From Aliiglaciecola sp. CAU 1673 (GTDB lineage Bacteria; Pseudomonadota; Gammaproteobacteria; Enterobacterales; Alteromonadaceae): DNA of 64,000 nt. Where the stretch lies: the NCBI RefSeq assembly GCF_029223185.1, contig NZ_JARHUG010000017.1:50786-114785 (forward strand), written 5' to 3'. The first letter of the stretch is position 1. The number at the start of each line of letters is the position of its first letter. Both the position numbers and the translations under genes were made by a program. A model generated the notes under the pieces. That model did not search any database. It saw only the letters and a program-made list of their open reading frames with translations, and was not told the DNA's origin. Below are positions 41,821 to 52,173 of the stretch, piece after piece.

Positions 41821-44568
41821 TTAGTGGGCCTCGTCCCAGTTGTTACCTACGCCAGCTTCCACAACCAGCGGCACATGCAGCGATACAGCCTGCTCCATAA
41901 GCTGGACAATTCTTTGACGGTGGGCATCCAGATTCTGTTCTTTTATTTCAAATACCAGTTCGTCGTGTACCTGCATGACCATCTTCACCTCATCGTTGCC
42001 AAGTGCGCTTATCCACTTAGCCACTTCCAGCATGGCTTTTTTGATAATGTCGGCGGCCGTCCCCTGCATCGGGGCATTGATAGCAGCTCGCTCTGCTCCC
42101 TTGCGTCTGGCGCCATTACTGGATTTGATTTCCGGTAAGTAGAGTCTGCGACCAAAGAGCGTCGAAACATAACCTTGTGACTTGGCTTGTTCCCTGGTCT
42201 TTTCCATGTACTCAAGTACGCCGGGGTAGCGCTCAAAGTATTTGTCCATATAGCGCTGAGCTTCCTGCCGGGGGATGTTTAACTGTTGGGATAGTCCAAA
42301 CGCGGACATGCCATAGATAAGCCCGAAGTTGATAGCTTTGGCGCTACGTCTTTGCTCGTTACTGACTTGATCCAGGGGAATATCGAAGACCTCAGCAGCG
42401 GTAGCCCTATGAATGTCTTGATTGTCTGCAAAGGCTTTCAGCAAGCCTTTATCGGCTGACAGATGCGCCATAATCCTTAGCTCAATCTGAGAGTAGTCGG
42501 CGGCCACTATTTTGCTGCCGGTCGGTGCAATAAAGGCCTGCCTCACCCGGCGACCCTCTTCGGTACGAATGGGAATGTTCTGCAAATTGGGGTCGGTGGA
42601 TGACAGTCTGCCTGTGGCTGCCACAGCCTGATGGTAGGAGGTGTGCACCCGCCCGGTTTTTGCATTGACCATTTTCGGCAGTTTATCTGTGTAGGTATTT
42701 TTAAGTTTGGTTAAGCCCCGAAAGGTCATTAGTAGCTTTGGAAGCTCGTAGTCCCGGGCCAGTTCTTGCAGCACGTCTTCGGAAGTCGAAGGGGCGCCTT
42801 TGGGGGTCTTTTTCAGCACAGGCAATCCCAGTTTGTCGAACAGGATTTCCTGCAGTTGCTTGGTAGAACCGAGGTTGAACTCCTGTCCGGCTAGTTTGTA
42901 TACCTGTTGTTCAAGAGAGAGGATTTCTTTGCCCAGTGACTGACTTTGATTTTTGAGCTTGTTGCTGTCGATCAATACCCCCGTCCTTTCCATTCCGGAA
43001 AGCACAGAGAGTAGTGGGACTTCCACTTCTTCAAGCAGTGTTGCCAATTCTGTATGTGCTTGTAGCTTGGGCCACAAGTGTTGATGAAGTTGCAGGGTAA
43101 TATCGGCGTCTTCCGCAGCATAAGGGGCCGCTTGCTCCAGTGGGATTTGGTTGAAAGTAAGCTGTTTGACGCCTTTTCCGGCGATATCCTCAAAGTGGAT
43201 GGTCTGCGTGTCCAGGTAACGCTGTGCCAGGCTATCCATGTCATGCCGGCCGGCAACACTGTCCAGTACATAGGACTCCAGCATAGTGTCGAAAGCCACA
43301 CCTTTTAAGGCAATGTCGTAATTGGCCAATACATTCATATCGTACTTGATATGTTGTCCGACCTTTTTCCTCTTTGCGTCTTCAAGCAGCGGTTTAAGTT
43401 TGGCCAATACCAGGTGCTTATCCAACTGAACGGGCGCATCAGGGTAATCGTGAGCAACCGGAAGGTAAGCGGCTTCACCGGCAGTGGTGGCAAAGGAGAA
43501 GCCGACAATTTCGGCGTCCATATAATTGAGACTGGTAGTTTCAGTATCCACCGCAAACAGGGAGGCATTTCGCAGCTTATCGAGCCATACATCGAGGGTT
43601 TTTTCGTCGTCAATGACGGTATATTGGGTATCCTCGGGGCGCTGAGGGGACTCAGCCTTGACTTCCTCTTTTGAGGTAGCCGATTCTGCTTGTTGTGCCT
43701 CATCACGCCAACGCTTGAAGTCCAGCATGGTGTAGAGTTCAGTGAGTTTCGTATTGTCAGCCTCAGTGGGTTCAAGCTCTTGTGGGGCAAAGTGCAATTT
43801 TACATCTGTTTTGATAGTGGCAAGTTGGTAAGATAGACGCGCTGCCTTTTCATGCTCAATCATCTTTTGCACCATGCCTTTGGCGCCTCGAAAATCCAGC
43901 TCGGCAATTTTTTCCGGTGCCGCATAAATGGCATCGATACCACCGATTCCCTGTAACATAGCCAATGCGCTCTTGTCTCCAACGCCGGGAACACCAGGAA
44001 TGTTGTCTACCTTGTCACCCTTAAGCGCCAGCAAATCAATAATCAATTCAGGTGGGATGCCAAACTTTTCAATCACACCCTGGCGATCCATCAAGGTATT
44101 GGTCATGGTATTAATTAAAAAGACGTTACCATCTACCAGCTGCGCCATGTCTTTATCACCGGTACTGATAAGAGTTGGCATACCGGCCTCGCTGGCTTGT
44201 CTGGCGAGCGTGCCAATCACATCATCTGCTTCCACGCCTTCTTCCACCAAAATGGGCAAGCCCATGGCACGAACAATCTCGTGCAGAGGTGCAATTTGGC
44301 TGCGAAGATCATCCGGCATAGGTGGTCTGTGCGCCTTGTATTCGGGATAAATATCGTCCCTGAACGTCTTGCCCTTGGCGTCGAACACTACGGCCATATG
44401 TGTAGGATTAAATTGTTTTAACAGGCTTTTCAGCATGTTCACTACGCCATAAATCGCCCCCGTAGGTTCGCCTTTGGCGTTGGTCAGGTTTGGCATGGCA
44501 TGGAAGGCTCTGAACAAATAAGAAGAGCCATCCACCAGAATCAGGGGGTTCTGTGGAAGGTTGGGCAT
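41821..44568 (-). CDS. polA: DNA polymerase I
   Basis: A 915-residue three-domain enzyme. The 5'-3' exonuclease (start [20 protein letters not shown]) spans about 1-290, the 3'-5' exonuclease about 320-520 with the DTET motif in [13 protein letters not shown], and the polymerase from about 540 with [35 protein letters not shown] and [10 protein letters not shown]. All catalytic acids appear intact, so it should be fully active in gap repair and Okazaki fragment processing. spf follows it 60 bases downstream. Confidence 0.97.
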   Translation of the reverse strand: MPNLPQNPLILVDGSSYLFRAFHAMPNLTNAKGEPTGAIYGVVNMLKSLLKQFNPTHMAVVFDAKGKTFRDDIYPEYKAHRPPMPDDLRSQIAPLHEIVRAMGLPILVEEGVEADDVIGTLARQASEAGMPTLISTGDKDMAQLVDGNVFLINTMTNTLMDRQGVIEKFGIPPELIIDLLALKGDKVDNIPGVPGVGDKSALAMLQGIGGIDAIYAAPEKIAELDFRGAKGMVQKMIEHEKAARLSYQLATIKTDVKLHFAPQELEPTEADNTKLTELYTMLDFKRWRDEAQQAESATSKEEVKAESPQRPEDTQYTVIDDEKTLDVWLDKLRNASLFAVDTETTSLNYMDAEIVGFSFATTAGEAAYLPVAHDYPDAPVQLDKHLVLAKLKPLLEDAKRKKVGQHIKYDMNVLANYDIALKGVAFDTMLESYVLDSVAGRHDMDSLAQRYLDTQTIHFEDIAGKGVKQLTFNQIPLEQAAPYAAEDADITLQLHQHLWPKLQAHTELATLLEEVEVPLLSVLSGMERTGVLIDSNKLKNQSQSLGKEILSLEQQVYKLAGQEFNLGSTKQLQEILFDKLGLPVLKKTPKGAPSTSEDVLQELARDYELPKLLMTFRGLTKLKNTYTDKLPKMVNAKTGRVHTSYHQAVAATGRLSSTDPNLQNIPIRTEEGRRVRQAFIAPTGSKIVAADYSQIELRIMAHLSADKGLLKAFADNQDIHRATAAEVFDIPLDQVSNEQRRSAKAINFGLIYGMSAFGLSQQLNIPRQEAQRYMDKYFERYPGVLEYMEKTREQAKSQGYVSTLFGRRLYLPEIKSSNGARRKGAERAAINAPMQGTAADIIKKAMLEVAKWISALGNDEVKMVMQVHDELVFEIKEQNLDAHRQRIVQLMEQAVSLHVPLVVEAGVGNNWDEAH

Positions 44569-44988
44569 GGTTAGTTGGTATGTTGCTCTAAATCAGGCGA
44601 TAAGAATGCCATAAGCCCCTCTATAGGGCCAAGGTAAACCGGAAACAGCGATAGAATTACCTGTGGATAACTCTGTTGATGAAGTTTTCGGGCATGGCAA
44701 TATGCACTCCTTGTCAGAAAAGACAAAGTGCTTGTAAGTCAAGTATTTTGTGCGTTGGGAAAATAACGGAGGACAACTGACCTTGTTATTATTCTTCTAT
44801 TCCCTTGTGGATATCCATCAAGGATGGGTTTTACCCCGAGGGTTTTCACCCCTTGGCCATGACGGTCAGCTACTCTAACATAATCGGGAATGTTGAAAAG
44901 CGTTGATTGATTAATTTTTAGATCATTTGGCTATTGCCTGACGATCGGTAATGCATAAACCAGTGAAATTAAGTGTCGGGAGAACATC
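44569..44988. other. 420-bp divergent intergenic region between polA and elbB
   Basis: No gene is seen. It contains an exact DnaA box (TGTGGATAA, 44662-44670, minus orientation). Near 44820-44870 it has a small hairpin CCATC-AAG-GATGG and two GGGTTTT-CCCC-like direct repeats of unknown meaning. Promoters for polA (minus) and elbB (plus) must lie here, but I could not single out convincing ones. Confidence 0.5.
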
Positions 44989-45642
44989 ATGAAAAAGGTA
45001 GCGGTAATACTAAGCGGTTGCGGGGTCTTCGATGGAGCAGAAATCCACGAATCGGTGCTGACACTACTGGCAATCAAGCGTAATGGCGCAACCTATCAGT
45101 GCTTTGCACCGGATATGGATCAGCACCATGTCATCAATCACTTGACTGGTGAAGTGGTTGAAGGGGAGCGCCGCAATGTTTTGGTGGAGGCCGCCCGAAT
45201 TGCCAGAGGCAAGATTCGTCCGCTATCGACCCTTAATGTCGATGAATATGATGCCCTGCTGGTACCAGGTGGATTTGGTGCCGCTAAAAATCTGAGCAAC
45301 TTTGCTTTTAAGGGAGCCGGATGCGATGTTCAACCCGATATGCTTGATGCCGGAAGAGCCTTTGCAAGGCAAGGTAAGCCTGCCGGATATCTATGCATTG
45401 CTCCGGCGATGCTGGCAAAAATCTACGGTAACGGCGTTAAGGTGACGATCGGAACAGACCCGGAAACGGCGTCGGCGGTATCGCAGATGGGTGCCCAACA
45501 CATAGAATGCGACGTAGGAAATGTGGTTGTGGATAGCGAGCATAAAGTGGTCTGTACCCCTGCTTATATGTTGGCAGAAGATTTAGACGAGGCTGCCCAA
45601 GGCATAGACAAACTGGTTAAAAAGGTATTGGACCTGTCTTAG
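44989..45642 (+). CDS. elbB: Isoprenoid biosynthesis glyoxalase ElbB
   Basis: A 217-residue DJ-1/PfpI-family protein. The start KKVAVILSGCGVFDGAEIHE, the loop LLVPGGFGAAKNLSNFAFKG and the nucleophile elbow GYLCIAPAML, with the catalytic cysteine, match ElbB (SCRP-27A). E. coli ElbB has weak glyoxalase activity and its deletion raises carotenoid yield; its true role is unclear. The HTH gene starts 2 bases after its stop codon, so the two are co-transcribed. Confidence 0.92.
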   Translation: MKKVAVILSGCGVFDGAEIHESVLTLLAIKRNGATYQCFAPDMDQHHVINHLTGEVVEGERRNVLVEAARIARGKIRPLSTLNVDEYDALLVPGGFGAAKNLSNFAFKGAGCDVQPDMLDAGRAFARQGKPAGYLCIAPAMLAKIYGNGVKVTIGTDPETASAVSQMGAQHIECDVGNVVVDSEHKVVCTPAYMLAEDLDEAAQGIDKLVKKVLDLS

Positions 45643-45644
45643 TT

Positions 45645-46307
45645 ATGAGCGATACCTCTGCCAGTACCGATAAAATTTTGTTCCTGCTGAAAGCCCGGGG
45701 CGAACAAACTGCCAAACAGTTGTCGCAAGCCCTTGATATGACGTCCATGGGGGCCAGGCAACACCTTTTACAGTTGCAATCGCAAGGGTTGGTGTGTGCT
45801 GTTCACCGAGCAGAAAAAGTGGGCAGGCCAAGCCAGTACTGGCAGCTTACTGATAAAGCATTCGGGCGTTTCCCCGATGCACATCGGCCTTTGGCTTTAC
45901 AGTTGCTGCAATCGGCGAGGGAGCTCTACGGAGAGGAGGGCGTTAATGCACTTGTCCAACATCGTGAGAAGGCGCTGAAGCATGAATATATGGCCAAAAT
46001 GGCAGAAGAAACATCTTTGCAGGGGAAGTTAGAGGCGTTATGTCTGCTGCGCAGTAAAGAAGGCTACATGGCCGAATGGTTTCAACAGTCAGAAGGGGTG
46101 TTTTGGTTTGTGGAGAACCATTGCCCTATATGTGATGCGGCTAAAAGTTGCGCCAGTTTGTGTCAGTCTGAAATGGAGTTGCTGCAAAGCTGTTTAGGGG
46201 ATGGGATTAACCTGTCCCGTCAGGAACATATTCTTCAGGGACAGCGACGCTGCAGCTATCAAATTACCAAGAAAAGCTGCGGCGTAATAAAAAGCCCTTC
46301 ATCTTGA
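45645..46307 (+). CDS. Winged-helix regulator with C-terminal cysteine cluster (SufR-like)
   Basis: A 220-residue protein. The N-terminal winged helix (ILFLLKARGEQTAKQLSQAL, DMTSMGARQHLLQLQSQGLV, wing GRPSQYWQLTDKA) is of the DeoR/ArsR-like type in SufR regulators. The C-terminal part has a cysteine cluster (HCPICDAAKSCASLC, a later SCLG and RRCSY) that could hold an iron-sulfur cluster, as in SufR. Targets are unknown; co-transcription with elbB suggests an oxidative or redox role, by inference. Its stop codon lies inside the following terminator. Confidence 0.8.
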   Translation: MSDTSASTDKILFLLKARGEQTAKQLSQALDMTSMGARQHLLQLQSQGLVCAVHRAEKVGRPSQYWQLTDKAFGRFPDAHRPLALQLLQSARELYGEEGVNALVQHREKALKHEYMAKMAEETSLQGKLEALCLLRSKEGYMAEWFQQSEGVFWFVENHCPICDAAKSCASLCQSEMELLQSCLGDGINLSRQEHILQGQRRCSYQITKKSCGVIKSPSS

Positions 46308-46318
46308 AGGGCTTTTTT
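46290..46318. terminator. Terminator overlapping the end of the SufR-like gene
   Basis: AAAAGCCCTTCA-TCT-TGAAGGGCTTTTTT forms a 9-10-bp stem with A- and T-runs on both sides, so it can serve both the plus-strand gene (whose stop is at 46305-46307, inside the stem) and the convergent M16 peptidase gene. Confidence 0.85.
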
Positions 46319-46327
46319 ATATCAGTT

Positions 46328-47692
46328 TTATTGGATACTTCTTTGTTCCAATTCGCCAAAGGTTGCCACGGCATCTTTAATCGCATCGGCCTTGCCGACG
46401 ACCACAGTTTGCAGATTCTCCCTGGGGAAGTAGTGATGAATAATGTCCTTGGCTTTCTCTGTGTTCAGGCTGTTCACTTTGACAGAAAAGCTATTGATAA
46501 AGTTTTCATCGAAGCCATAAACAAACATCTCTGCCAATAAGTTGGCAAGCTGTCCGGAGGTTTCATACTTCGGCGGGAACTGCCCTTTGACATAGGCTTT
46601 GGCCGAAGCCAGTGTTGCTGCATCAATACCTTGTGACCACAGTTTGTTGTAGGTCTTCAACGCCAGCTCCATGGCTTCTTTGGTCGTCTCTGTTTTGGTG
46701 AAAGTGGACATATAGAAACTGCCACCCATGCCAAGGCTGTCAAATTGGCTGCGTGCACCATAAGTCAGGCCGGCATTTACGCGCAGTTCGTCATTCAACC
46801 AGGAAGTGAAGCGTCCTCCGAGGATGGTGTTCACTACCTGAATAGCCACATAATCAGGGTTATTCCTGTCAACGCCTGGACCGCCAATCATAAAGGTGCT
46901 TTCTATGGCATCAGGTTTATCCACCAACAGAACTTTTGTTTTTGTCGGTGTTGATGGCTTGGCGAGTAAAGGTTTTTGCTTAGCCTGGCCTTGCCAGTTA
47001 GCAAACAGAGCCTGCACTTGTTGTTTTATCTTCTTGCTGTCAATGTCACCGGTGACAATCAGTGCGGCGTTGTCAGGGCGAAACCAGGCTTGATGGAAGT
47101 CTTTAAGATCTTGCAAGCCAATGGACTCTACCGAATCTTTGCTGCCATCGACCAATGCCGAATAGGCGTGACCCTGGAATAACAAGTCATTGAAGTAGTC
47201 CTTGATGACCGCTTTAGGACTCTCAGTCTTCTGCATCAAAGTGGCTGTATAACGCTGCTTTAACTTATCAAATTCATCCTGGTCAAAGGCGGGAGTAAGA
47301 ATGGCATCCCGGACAAGTTGCATCACCATTGCCTGATCTTTACTGGCAAAAGAGGCACTCAGGATACTGCTTTCCAGATCGGCATCCGCCGTAATCGTAG
47401 CTCCAACAAATTCCAGCTTCGATTCAAACGCAGCCTTATCCAAGGCTTGGGTGCCAAGCAGTAAACTGGCCGCGGTAAGTTTGGCCTGGCCCGGCTTGTC
47501 ATCCAACACCGCCCCGGATTTAACCACTAACACCAAATCAACCAAAGGCACTTCGTGTTGTTCCAGGGTGTAAAGGGTCAAGCCATTGTCTAACTGATGT
47601 TTTTCGTAAGCTGGCAGAGTAAATTCACCGGCCCATAGCAGGGCTGGTGCAAAAGCTGCTGAGGCAATCAGCGTCTTAAAGATCGTTTTCAT
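46328..47692 (-). CDS. M16 family peptidase-like protein, non-catalytic partner
   Basis: A 454-residue periplasmic protein with signal peptide MKTIFKTLIASAAFAPALLW. It has the M16 fold (two homologous halves; YTLEQHEVPLVDLVLVVKSG and RPDNAALIVTGDID) but no HxxEH zinc motif: the matching region reads AKLTAASLLLGTQALDKAAF. The C-terminal half keeps the substrate-binding GLTYGARSQFDSLGMGGSFY. This is the expected inactive subunit of a heterodimer with the next gene. The start at 47692 overlaps the stop of the catalytic partner by 17 bases. Confidence 0.88.
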   Translation of the reverse strand: MKTIFKTLIASAAFAPALLWAGEFTLPAYEKHQLDNGLTLYTLEQHEVPLVDLVLVVKSGAVLDDKPGQAKLTAASLLLGTQALDKAAFESKLEFVGATITADADLESSILSASFASKDQAMVMQLVRDAILTPAFDQDEFDKLKQRYTATLMQKTESPKAVIKDYFNDLLFQGHAYSALVDGSKDSVESIGLQDLKDFHQAWFRPDNAALIVTGDIDSKKIKQQVQALFANWQGQAKQKPLLAKPSTPTKTKVLLVDKPDAIESTFMIGGPGVDRNNPDYVAIQVVNTILGGRFTSWLNDELRVNAGLTYGARSQFDSLGMGGSFYMSTFTKTETTKEAMELALKTYNKLWSQGIDAATLASAKAYVKGQFPPKYETSGQLANLLAEMFVYGFDENFINSFSVKVNSLNTEKAKDIIHHYFPRENLQTVVVGKADAIKDAVATFGELEQRSIQ

Positions 47693-49016
47693 TGCTGTCC
47701 TCCTGCGCTGCAAGCACACCGACGGTGCGGTTGGCTTTTCTGAGGTAAGTTGTCGCTACTCTTTTGATGTCGTCCGCGGTAACTTTGTCGAAGGCTTGCG
47801 GAGCATTGAACAGGGCGCGGTAATCGCCGAAATACATTTCATAGGTGCCAATGGTATTGGCCTTGCCGTTAATGGTGGCCATCTCCCGATAAAAATCGAC
47901 CAGTTTGCGGTTTTTGATTTTGACTAACTCTTCCTGCGCCACGCCTTCCTGTTTGATTTTTTGTAACTCTTCAATGATGCCCTGCTCTAGCGTCTGTGCA
48001 GAGACATTGGGCGCAGCCACGGCGTAAAGATAAAACAAATTAGGATCGATAGACTCCGGGAAGTAGGCAAAGATGTTAGAGGCAAGCTCTTTATCAAATA
48101 CCAAAGTTTGCTGCAGTCTCGAGGTTTTGCCGGTGGCCAGAATGTCGGCCAACATGGAGAGCGCATAGTAGTCCGGGTGGGATGCACTTGGCACATGGAA
48201 TGCCATCATGATGTTGGGGCTGGATACGGATGCCTTGTGCAGGTAGACACGACGTTCGCCTTTTTGTTCAGGCTCCACTGTATGAATTTCTCGCGGCTGC
48301 TGCTGGGCAGGGATTGGACCGAAATGTTTTGTAGCCAGGGCTTTGACCTGTTCAAACTCCACATCTCCTGCCACCACTACTACGGCATTATTCGGTGCGT
48401 AATAGGTTTTGTGATAATCAACAAGGTCTTGCAGCGACCAATTGGCTATATCTGATTCATGGCCAATTACTGACCAACTATAGGGATGGGCACGAAAAGC
48501 GGCGCCTTTCACTTCTTCCCAAATGGCTCTGAAATTGGAATTCTCAAGCCCTGTGGAGCGTTCAGACATGACTACGCCGCGCTCACTCTCTACCATCTGT
48601 GGATCAATCGCCAGATGAGCAATACGATCGGCTTCTAATTCAAACATCAAATCCAATTGCTCTGCTGGGAACCAATCGGTGTATACGGTCAGGTTCTCAT
48701 TGGTATAGGCATTGTTACTGCCACCGGCGGCTTCCATCACACGGTCAAACTCTTTGGGCCCGTATTTCTTCGCGCCGTTAAACATCATATGTTCGAAAAA
48801 ATGAGAGAGCCCTGTAATCCCTGGGTACTCATTGCGTGAGCCTACGCGCCAGAATAAATAAGCATTGGCATTGGGAATGCTACGGTCCTCTAATACCAAA
48901 AACTTCATGCCGTTTTTGAGTTGGAAGCTCTGTACTTCATCCTTCATTGCCATAGCACCCAATGGATTGCATAAAGCAATGAAGAACAGCAGAGCCCCAA
49001 ATTTTGTGGATTTCAT
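47676..49016 (-). CDS. M16 family zinc peptidase, catalytic subunit
   Basis: A 446-residue periplasmic protease with signal peptide (KFGALLFFIALCNPLGAMA). The inverted zinc motif HFFEH is at 72-76 (LSHFFEHMMFNG) with the downstream glutamate in the ENLTVYTDWFP-ELEADRI region. Family members such as pitrilysin degrade peptides, and paired genes encode mixed dimers. It is first of the two-gene unit and divergent from trkH across 286 bases with nothing else recognisable. Confidence 0.92.
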   Translation of the reverse strand: MKSTKFGALLFFIALCNPLGAMAMKDEVQSFQLKNGMKFLVLEDRSIPNANAYLFWRVGSRNEYPGITGLSHFFEHMMFNGAKKYGPKEFDRVMEAAGGSNNAYTNENLTVYTDWFPAEQLDLMFELEADRIAHLAIDPQMVESERGVVMSERSTGLENSNFRAIWEEVKGAAFRAHPYSWSVIGHESDIANWSLQDLVDYHKTYYAPNNAVVVVAGDVEFEQVKALATKHFGPIPAQQQPREIHTVEPEQKGERRVYLHKASVSSPNIMMAFHVPSASHPDYYALSMLADILATGKTSRLQQTLVFDKELASNIFAYFPESIDPNLFYLYAVAAPNVSAQTLEQGIIEELQKIKQEGVAQEELVKIKNRKLVDFYREMATINGKANTIGTYEMYFGDYRALFNAPQAFDKVTADDIKRVATTYLRKANRTVGVLAAQEDSNENDL

Positions 49017-49302
49017 GGAGTTCTCCTTAACGTTAAAGGCAACAGTCTAGCGAGCGCAAAGAAATGGAGCCAGACAAATAAGGCCTTATTTAGTAACAAG
49101 ACTTTTGCTTTGGCTGCAGAAGGACAATAATTAGCTCCACAAAAATAAGTCGATAAAACAAGGTAATGGCGTAGGCTAACGAAGCAGCAGCGTATTCAGG
49201 GGGCTTGCCGGAGGTGAATAATTGCAATCGCCAAAGGGTCTGGTAACTAACAGGCAACCGAGTCAAATGCGCTTTAACCCGTTGACCACTCAATAAAATT
49301 TA

Positions 49303-50754
49303 ATGCAGTACCGCACAATAATTCGAATTCTGGGACTCTTAGTTGCACTGTTTAGTGTGACCATGATCCCTCCGACCTTCGTTTCCATTCTTTATGGTGA
49401 CGGCGGTGGATTACCCTTTCTGCTGGCATTTTTCTTGTGTCTGGTGACCGGTTTGTTGGCCTGGTACCCCAACCGCGATTTTCGACGTGAGCTGCGCGCC
49501 AAAGAAGGTTTTGTCATTGTTGCCTTGTTCTGGACGGTGCTGGCGAGCTTCGGTGCATTGCCTTTTTTGCTGTTAGAACAGCCTCAAATGTCGTTAACGG
49601 ATGCTTTTTTTGAATCTTTCTCGGGGCTGACGACTACTGGTGCCACGGTTATTGAAGGGATAGAGTACCTGCCCAAGGCGGTACAATTTTACCGTCAGCA
49701 GCTCCAATGGCTCGGCGGTATGGGGATCATTGTGCTGGCGGTGGCCATTTTACCGCTACTAGGTGTGGGTGGTATGCAGCTCTATCGGGCGGAAACGCCG
49801 GGACCGGTAAAAGATTCAAAAATGACGCCAAGAATCGCCGATACCGCTAAACACCTCTGGTATATCTACCTCTCTTTAACCATGGCTTGTGCCTTCGCCT
49901 ATTGGGCGGCCGGCATGAATTGGTTTGACGCCATTTGCCATTCATTCTCTACCATTGCTATTGGCGGTTTCTCGAACTACGACGCCAGCTTAGGTCAATT
50001 CGACAGTCCTGCAATCAACCTGGTTTGTGTGGCCTTTTTATGGATATCCGCGCTGAACTTTGCCTTGCATTACAACGTGGTAAATAACCGCAGCTTGAAG
50101 GCTTACTTTTATGATCCCGAGCTGCGCGCATTCTTCCTGATCCAGTTTGTTCTGGTCGCCATCTGTTTTGCTGTGCTGACCCATAATCATTGGTACGACA
50201 ACGTGGAGACGGCTTTTGACCAAGCTCTGTTACATGCAGTTTCCATTAGCACTACAGCTGGATTTGCCACGGACAATTTCTCTGGCTGGCCGCTGTTCCT
50301 GCCAATTTTGCTGATTTTTTCGAGTTTTGTAGGTGGCTGTGCCAGTTCTACCGGCGGCGGTCTGAAGGTGGTTCGCGTGGTGCTGTTGTACCTGCAAGGA
50401 AAGCGTGAAGTCGACCGGCTTATTCACCCCAAGGCCGTATATTCTGTGCGTCTCGGTGACAGGGCATTGCCCGATCGCGTGGTCGAAGCGGTTTGGGGCT
50501 TTTTTTCGGCTTATGCATTGGTCTTTGTGATTATCATGATTGCGCTTATCGCTACCGGTATGGATGATATTACGGCATTCTCTGCTACCGCCGCCTGTTT
50601 AAACAACTTAGGGCCCGGGTTGGGCGCCGTGGCAGCCAACTATGCTGATGTGACCGACAGCGGTAAGTGGATATTGGTGATTGCTATGTTGTTTGGGCGT
50701 CTCGAAGTGTTTTCCTTGTTGGTACTTTTCTCACCGACATTCTGGCGCAGCTGA
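49303..50754 (+). CDS. trkH: Trk potassium uptake system membrane protein
   Basis: A 483-residue TrkH/TrkI-type channel with about ten membrane segments. The four selectivity-filter loops are visible as GLTTTGATV, STIAIGGFSN, ISTTAGFATDN and LNNLGPGLGA. It passes K+ under control of the cytoplasmic TrkA ring; trkA is nearby on the minus strand (52534-53913) but not in the same operon. The start is ATG 49303. Confidence 0.95.
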   Translation: MQYRTIIRILGLLVALFSVTMIPPTFVSILYGDGGGLPFLLAFFLCLVTGLLAWYPNRDFRRELRAKEGFVIVALFWTVLASFGALPFLLLEQPQMSLTDAFFESFSGLTTTGATVIEGIEYLPKAVQFYRQQLQWLGGMGIIVLAVAILPLLGVGGMQLYRAETPGPVKDSKMTPRIADTAKHLWYIYLSLTMACAFAYWAAGMNWFDAICHSFSTIAIGGFSNYDASLGQFDSPAINLVCVAFLWISALNFALHYNVVNNRSLKAYFYDPELRAFFLIQFVLVAICFAVLTHNHWYDNVETAFDQALLHAVSISTTAGFATDNFSGWPLFLPILLIFSSFVGGCASSTGGGLKVVRVVLLYLQGKREVDRLIHPKAVYSVRLGDRALPDRVVEAVWGFFSAYALVFVIIMIALIATGMDDITAFSATAACLNNLGPGLGAVAANYADVTDSGKWILVIAMLFGRLEVFSLLVLFSPTFWRS

Positions 50755-50877
50755 AACCTGCTTGCGAGTGAATATGCTGGTTTTCTGAGCGTCATCTGAT
50801 ACAGTCTGCATAAGTAGGTGGGATAACCCTGATACAAGGTATGTTGCGGTCCCCGACCTTTTTCGAGGAATGAGTTA

Positions 50878-52125
50878 ATGTTCGCTTATGTCGCCCGCCA
50901 TCCAATATTGGATAGCGATAAAAATGTATTTGCGTACGAGCTATTGTTCAGGGACGGGCGCAAAAATTGTTTCCCTGACATTCGTCCTGACGAAGCTACG
51001 TCGAAGATTATTACAGCCAGCCACCTGACCCTCGGGTTGGAAGATATTGCCTGTCACAAGACTTCCTTTATCAACTTCCACAAGGAAACACTGCTGCATG
51101 GATTTCCGACCATGCTCGATCCGGAAACCGTGGTGGTTGAATTGGTGGAGTCCATTCCCACAGACAGCAATATGGTTACCGCCTGTAAGCAAATTAAAGA
51201 TATGGGCTACCGGTTGGCGCTTGATGAGCACAATTTCGATCCCAAATGGGATGTGTTTTTGCCCTACGTAGACATCATTAAGGTGGATACCTTACGTAGC
51301 GATTATGAAACCATCGCTCGCAATCTGCCGAAGTTTCAAAAAGCCAATGTGAAGCTGGTGGCCGAAAAAGTTGAGACGCAGGAGGATTTCCTTCGCTTCA
51401 AGGAAATGGGATTCGACTACTTCCAGGGGTTCTTCTTTGCTAAACCCGAGGTGATTCGTCAGCGTAATCTGCCCACCTCGAAATTAATTTTGCTGGAACT
51501 GATGCAGGCCAGCTCATCCAAAGATTTTAGCTTCGAGCGTATCAACGATATTTTCCAACGCGATGTGGGCTTGTCCTACATGTTGCTGCGATTTATCAAC
51601 AATCCGACCATCAATAAGCGTTATAAGATTTCATCGCTTCGCCATGCCCTGAATTACTTGGGTGAGATGGAGCTGAAGAAGTTTATCGCCATTCTTGCCT
51701 TAGCAAACTTGGGTGATGAAAAGCCCATGGAATTACTGCATATGTCTCTGGTAAGAGCCAAATTCTGTGAACTGGTGAGTATGGCAAGAAAGGATCAGGA
51801 CAATCCACCCAAAGGATTCTTGGTTGGTTTGTTCTCTCTGTTAGACGCTTTGCTCGATCAGTCGATGCCACATCTGGTTGAAAAACTGCCTATTGACGAT
51901 GAAATTAAAGGGGCGTTGTGCGGGGCTGATGGCCGTCTTCGCAATTACCTGATGCTGGCCCGCGCCTTTGAGAGTGCCAACTGGCTGAATCTGATCAAGC
52001 TCTCGAACCAGCTCGAGCTAAGTCAAAAATTACTGCATGGCTTGTTCAACGAAGCCATCGTATGGGGCAATGAGGTCCGTCAAACGGTTTCACCCCATTA
52101 TCCCAAAGCGCAGGCCAGGGGATAA
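50878..52125 (+). CDS. EAL-HDOD (YuxH-type) signalling protein
   Basis: A 415-residue cytoplasmic protein. Residues 1 to about 200 form an EAL domain: YELLFRDG in place of EALLR, VVELVES, ALDEHNFD where active enzymes have DDFG, DIIKVDT, AEKVET and FQGFFFAKP. Several catalytic positions are changed, so activity is doubtful. Residues of about 205-400 form an HDOD domain (FERINDIFQRDVGLSYMLLR, LRHALNYLGEMELKKF). Vibrio CdgJ has this layout and affects motility. Binding or sensing of cyclic di-GMP is more likely than hydrolysis. Confidence 0.88.
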   Translation: MFAYVARHPILDSDKNVFAYELLFRDGRKNCFPDIRPDEATSKIITASHLTLGLEDIACHKTSFINFHKETLLHGFPTMLDPETVVVELVESIPTDSNMVTACKQIKDMGYRLALDEHNFDPKWDVFLPYVDIIKVDTLRSDYETIARNLPKFQKANVKLVAEKVETQEDFLRFKEMGFDYFQGFFFAKPEVIRQRNLPTSKLILLELMQASSSKDFSFERINDIFQRDVGLSYMLLRFINNPTINKRYKISSLRHALNYLGEMELKKFIAILALANLGDEKPMELLHMSLVRAKFCELVSMARKDQDNPPKGFLVGLFSLLDALLDQSMPHLVEKLPIDDEIKGALCGADGRLRNYLMLARAFESANWLNLIKLSNQLELSQKLLHGLFNEAIVWGNEVRQTVSPHYPKAQARG

Positions 52126-52173
52126 CCACGGCGCTGCATTTTTAGGCGAACAAAAAAATTTATTGTTTTGCTG

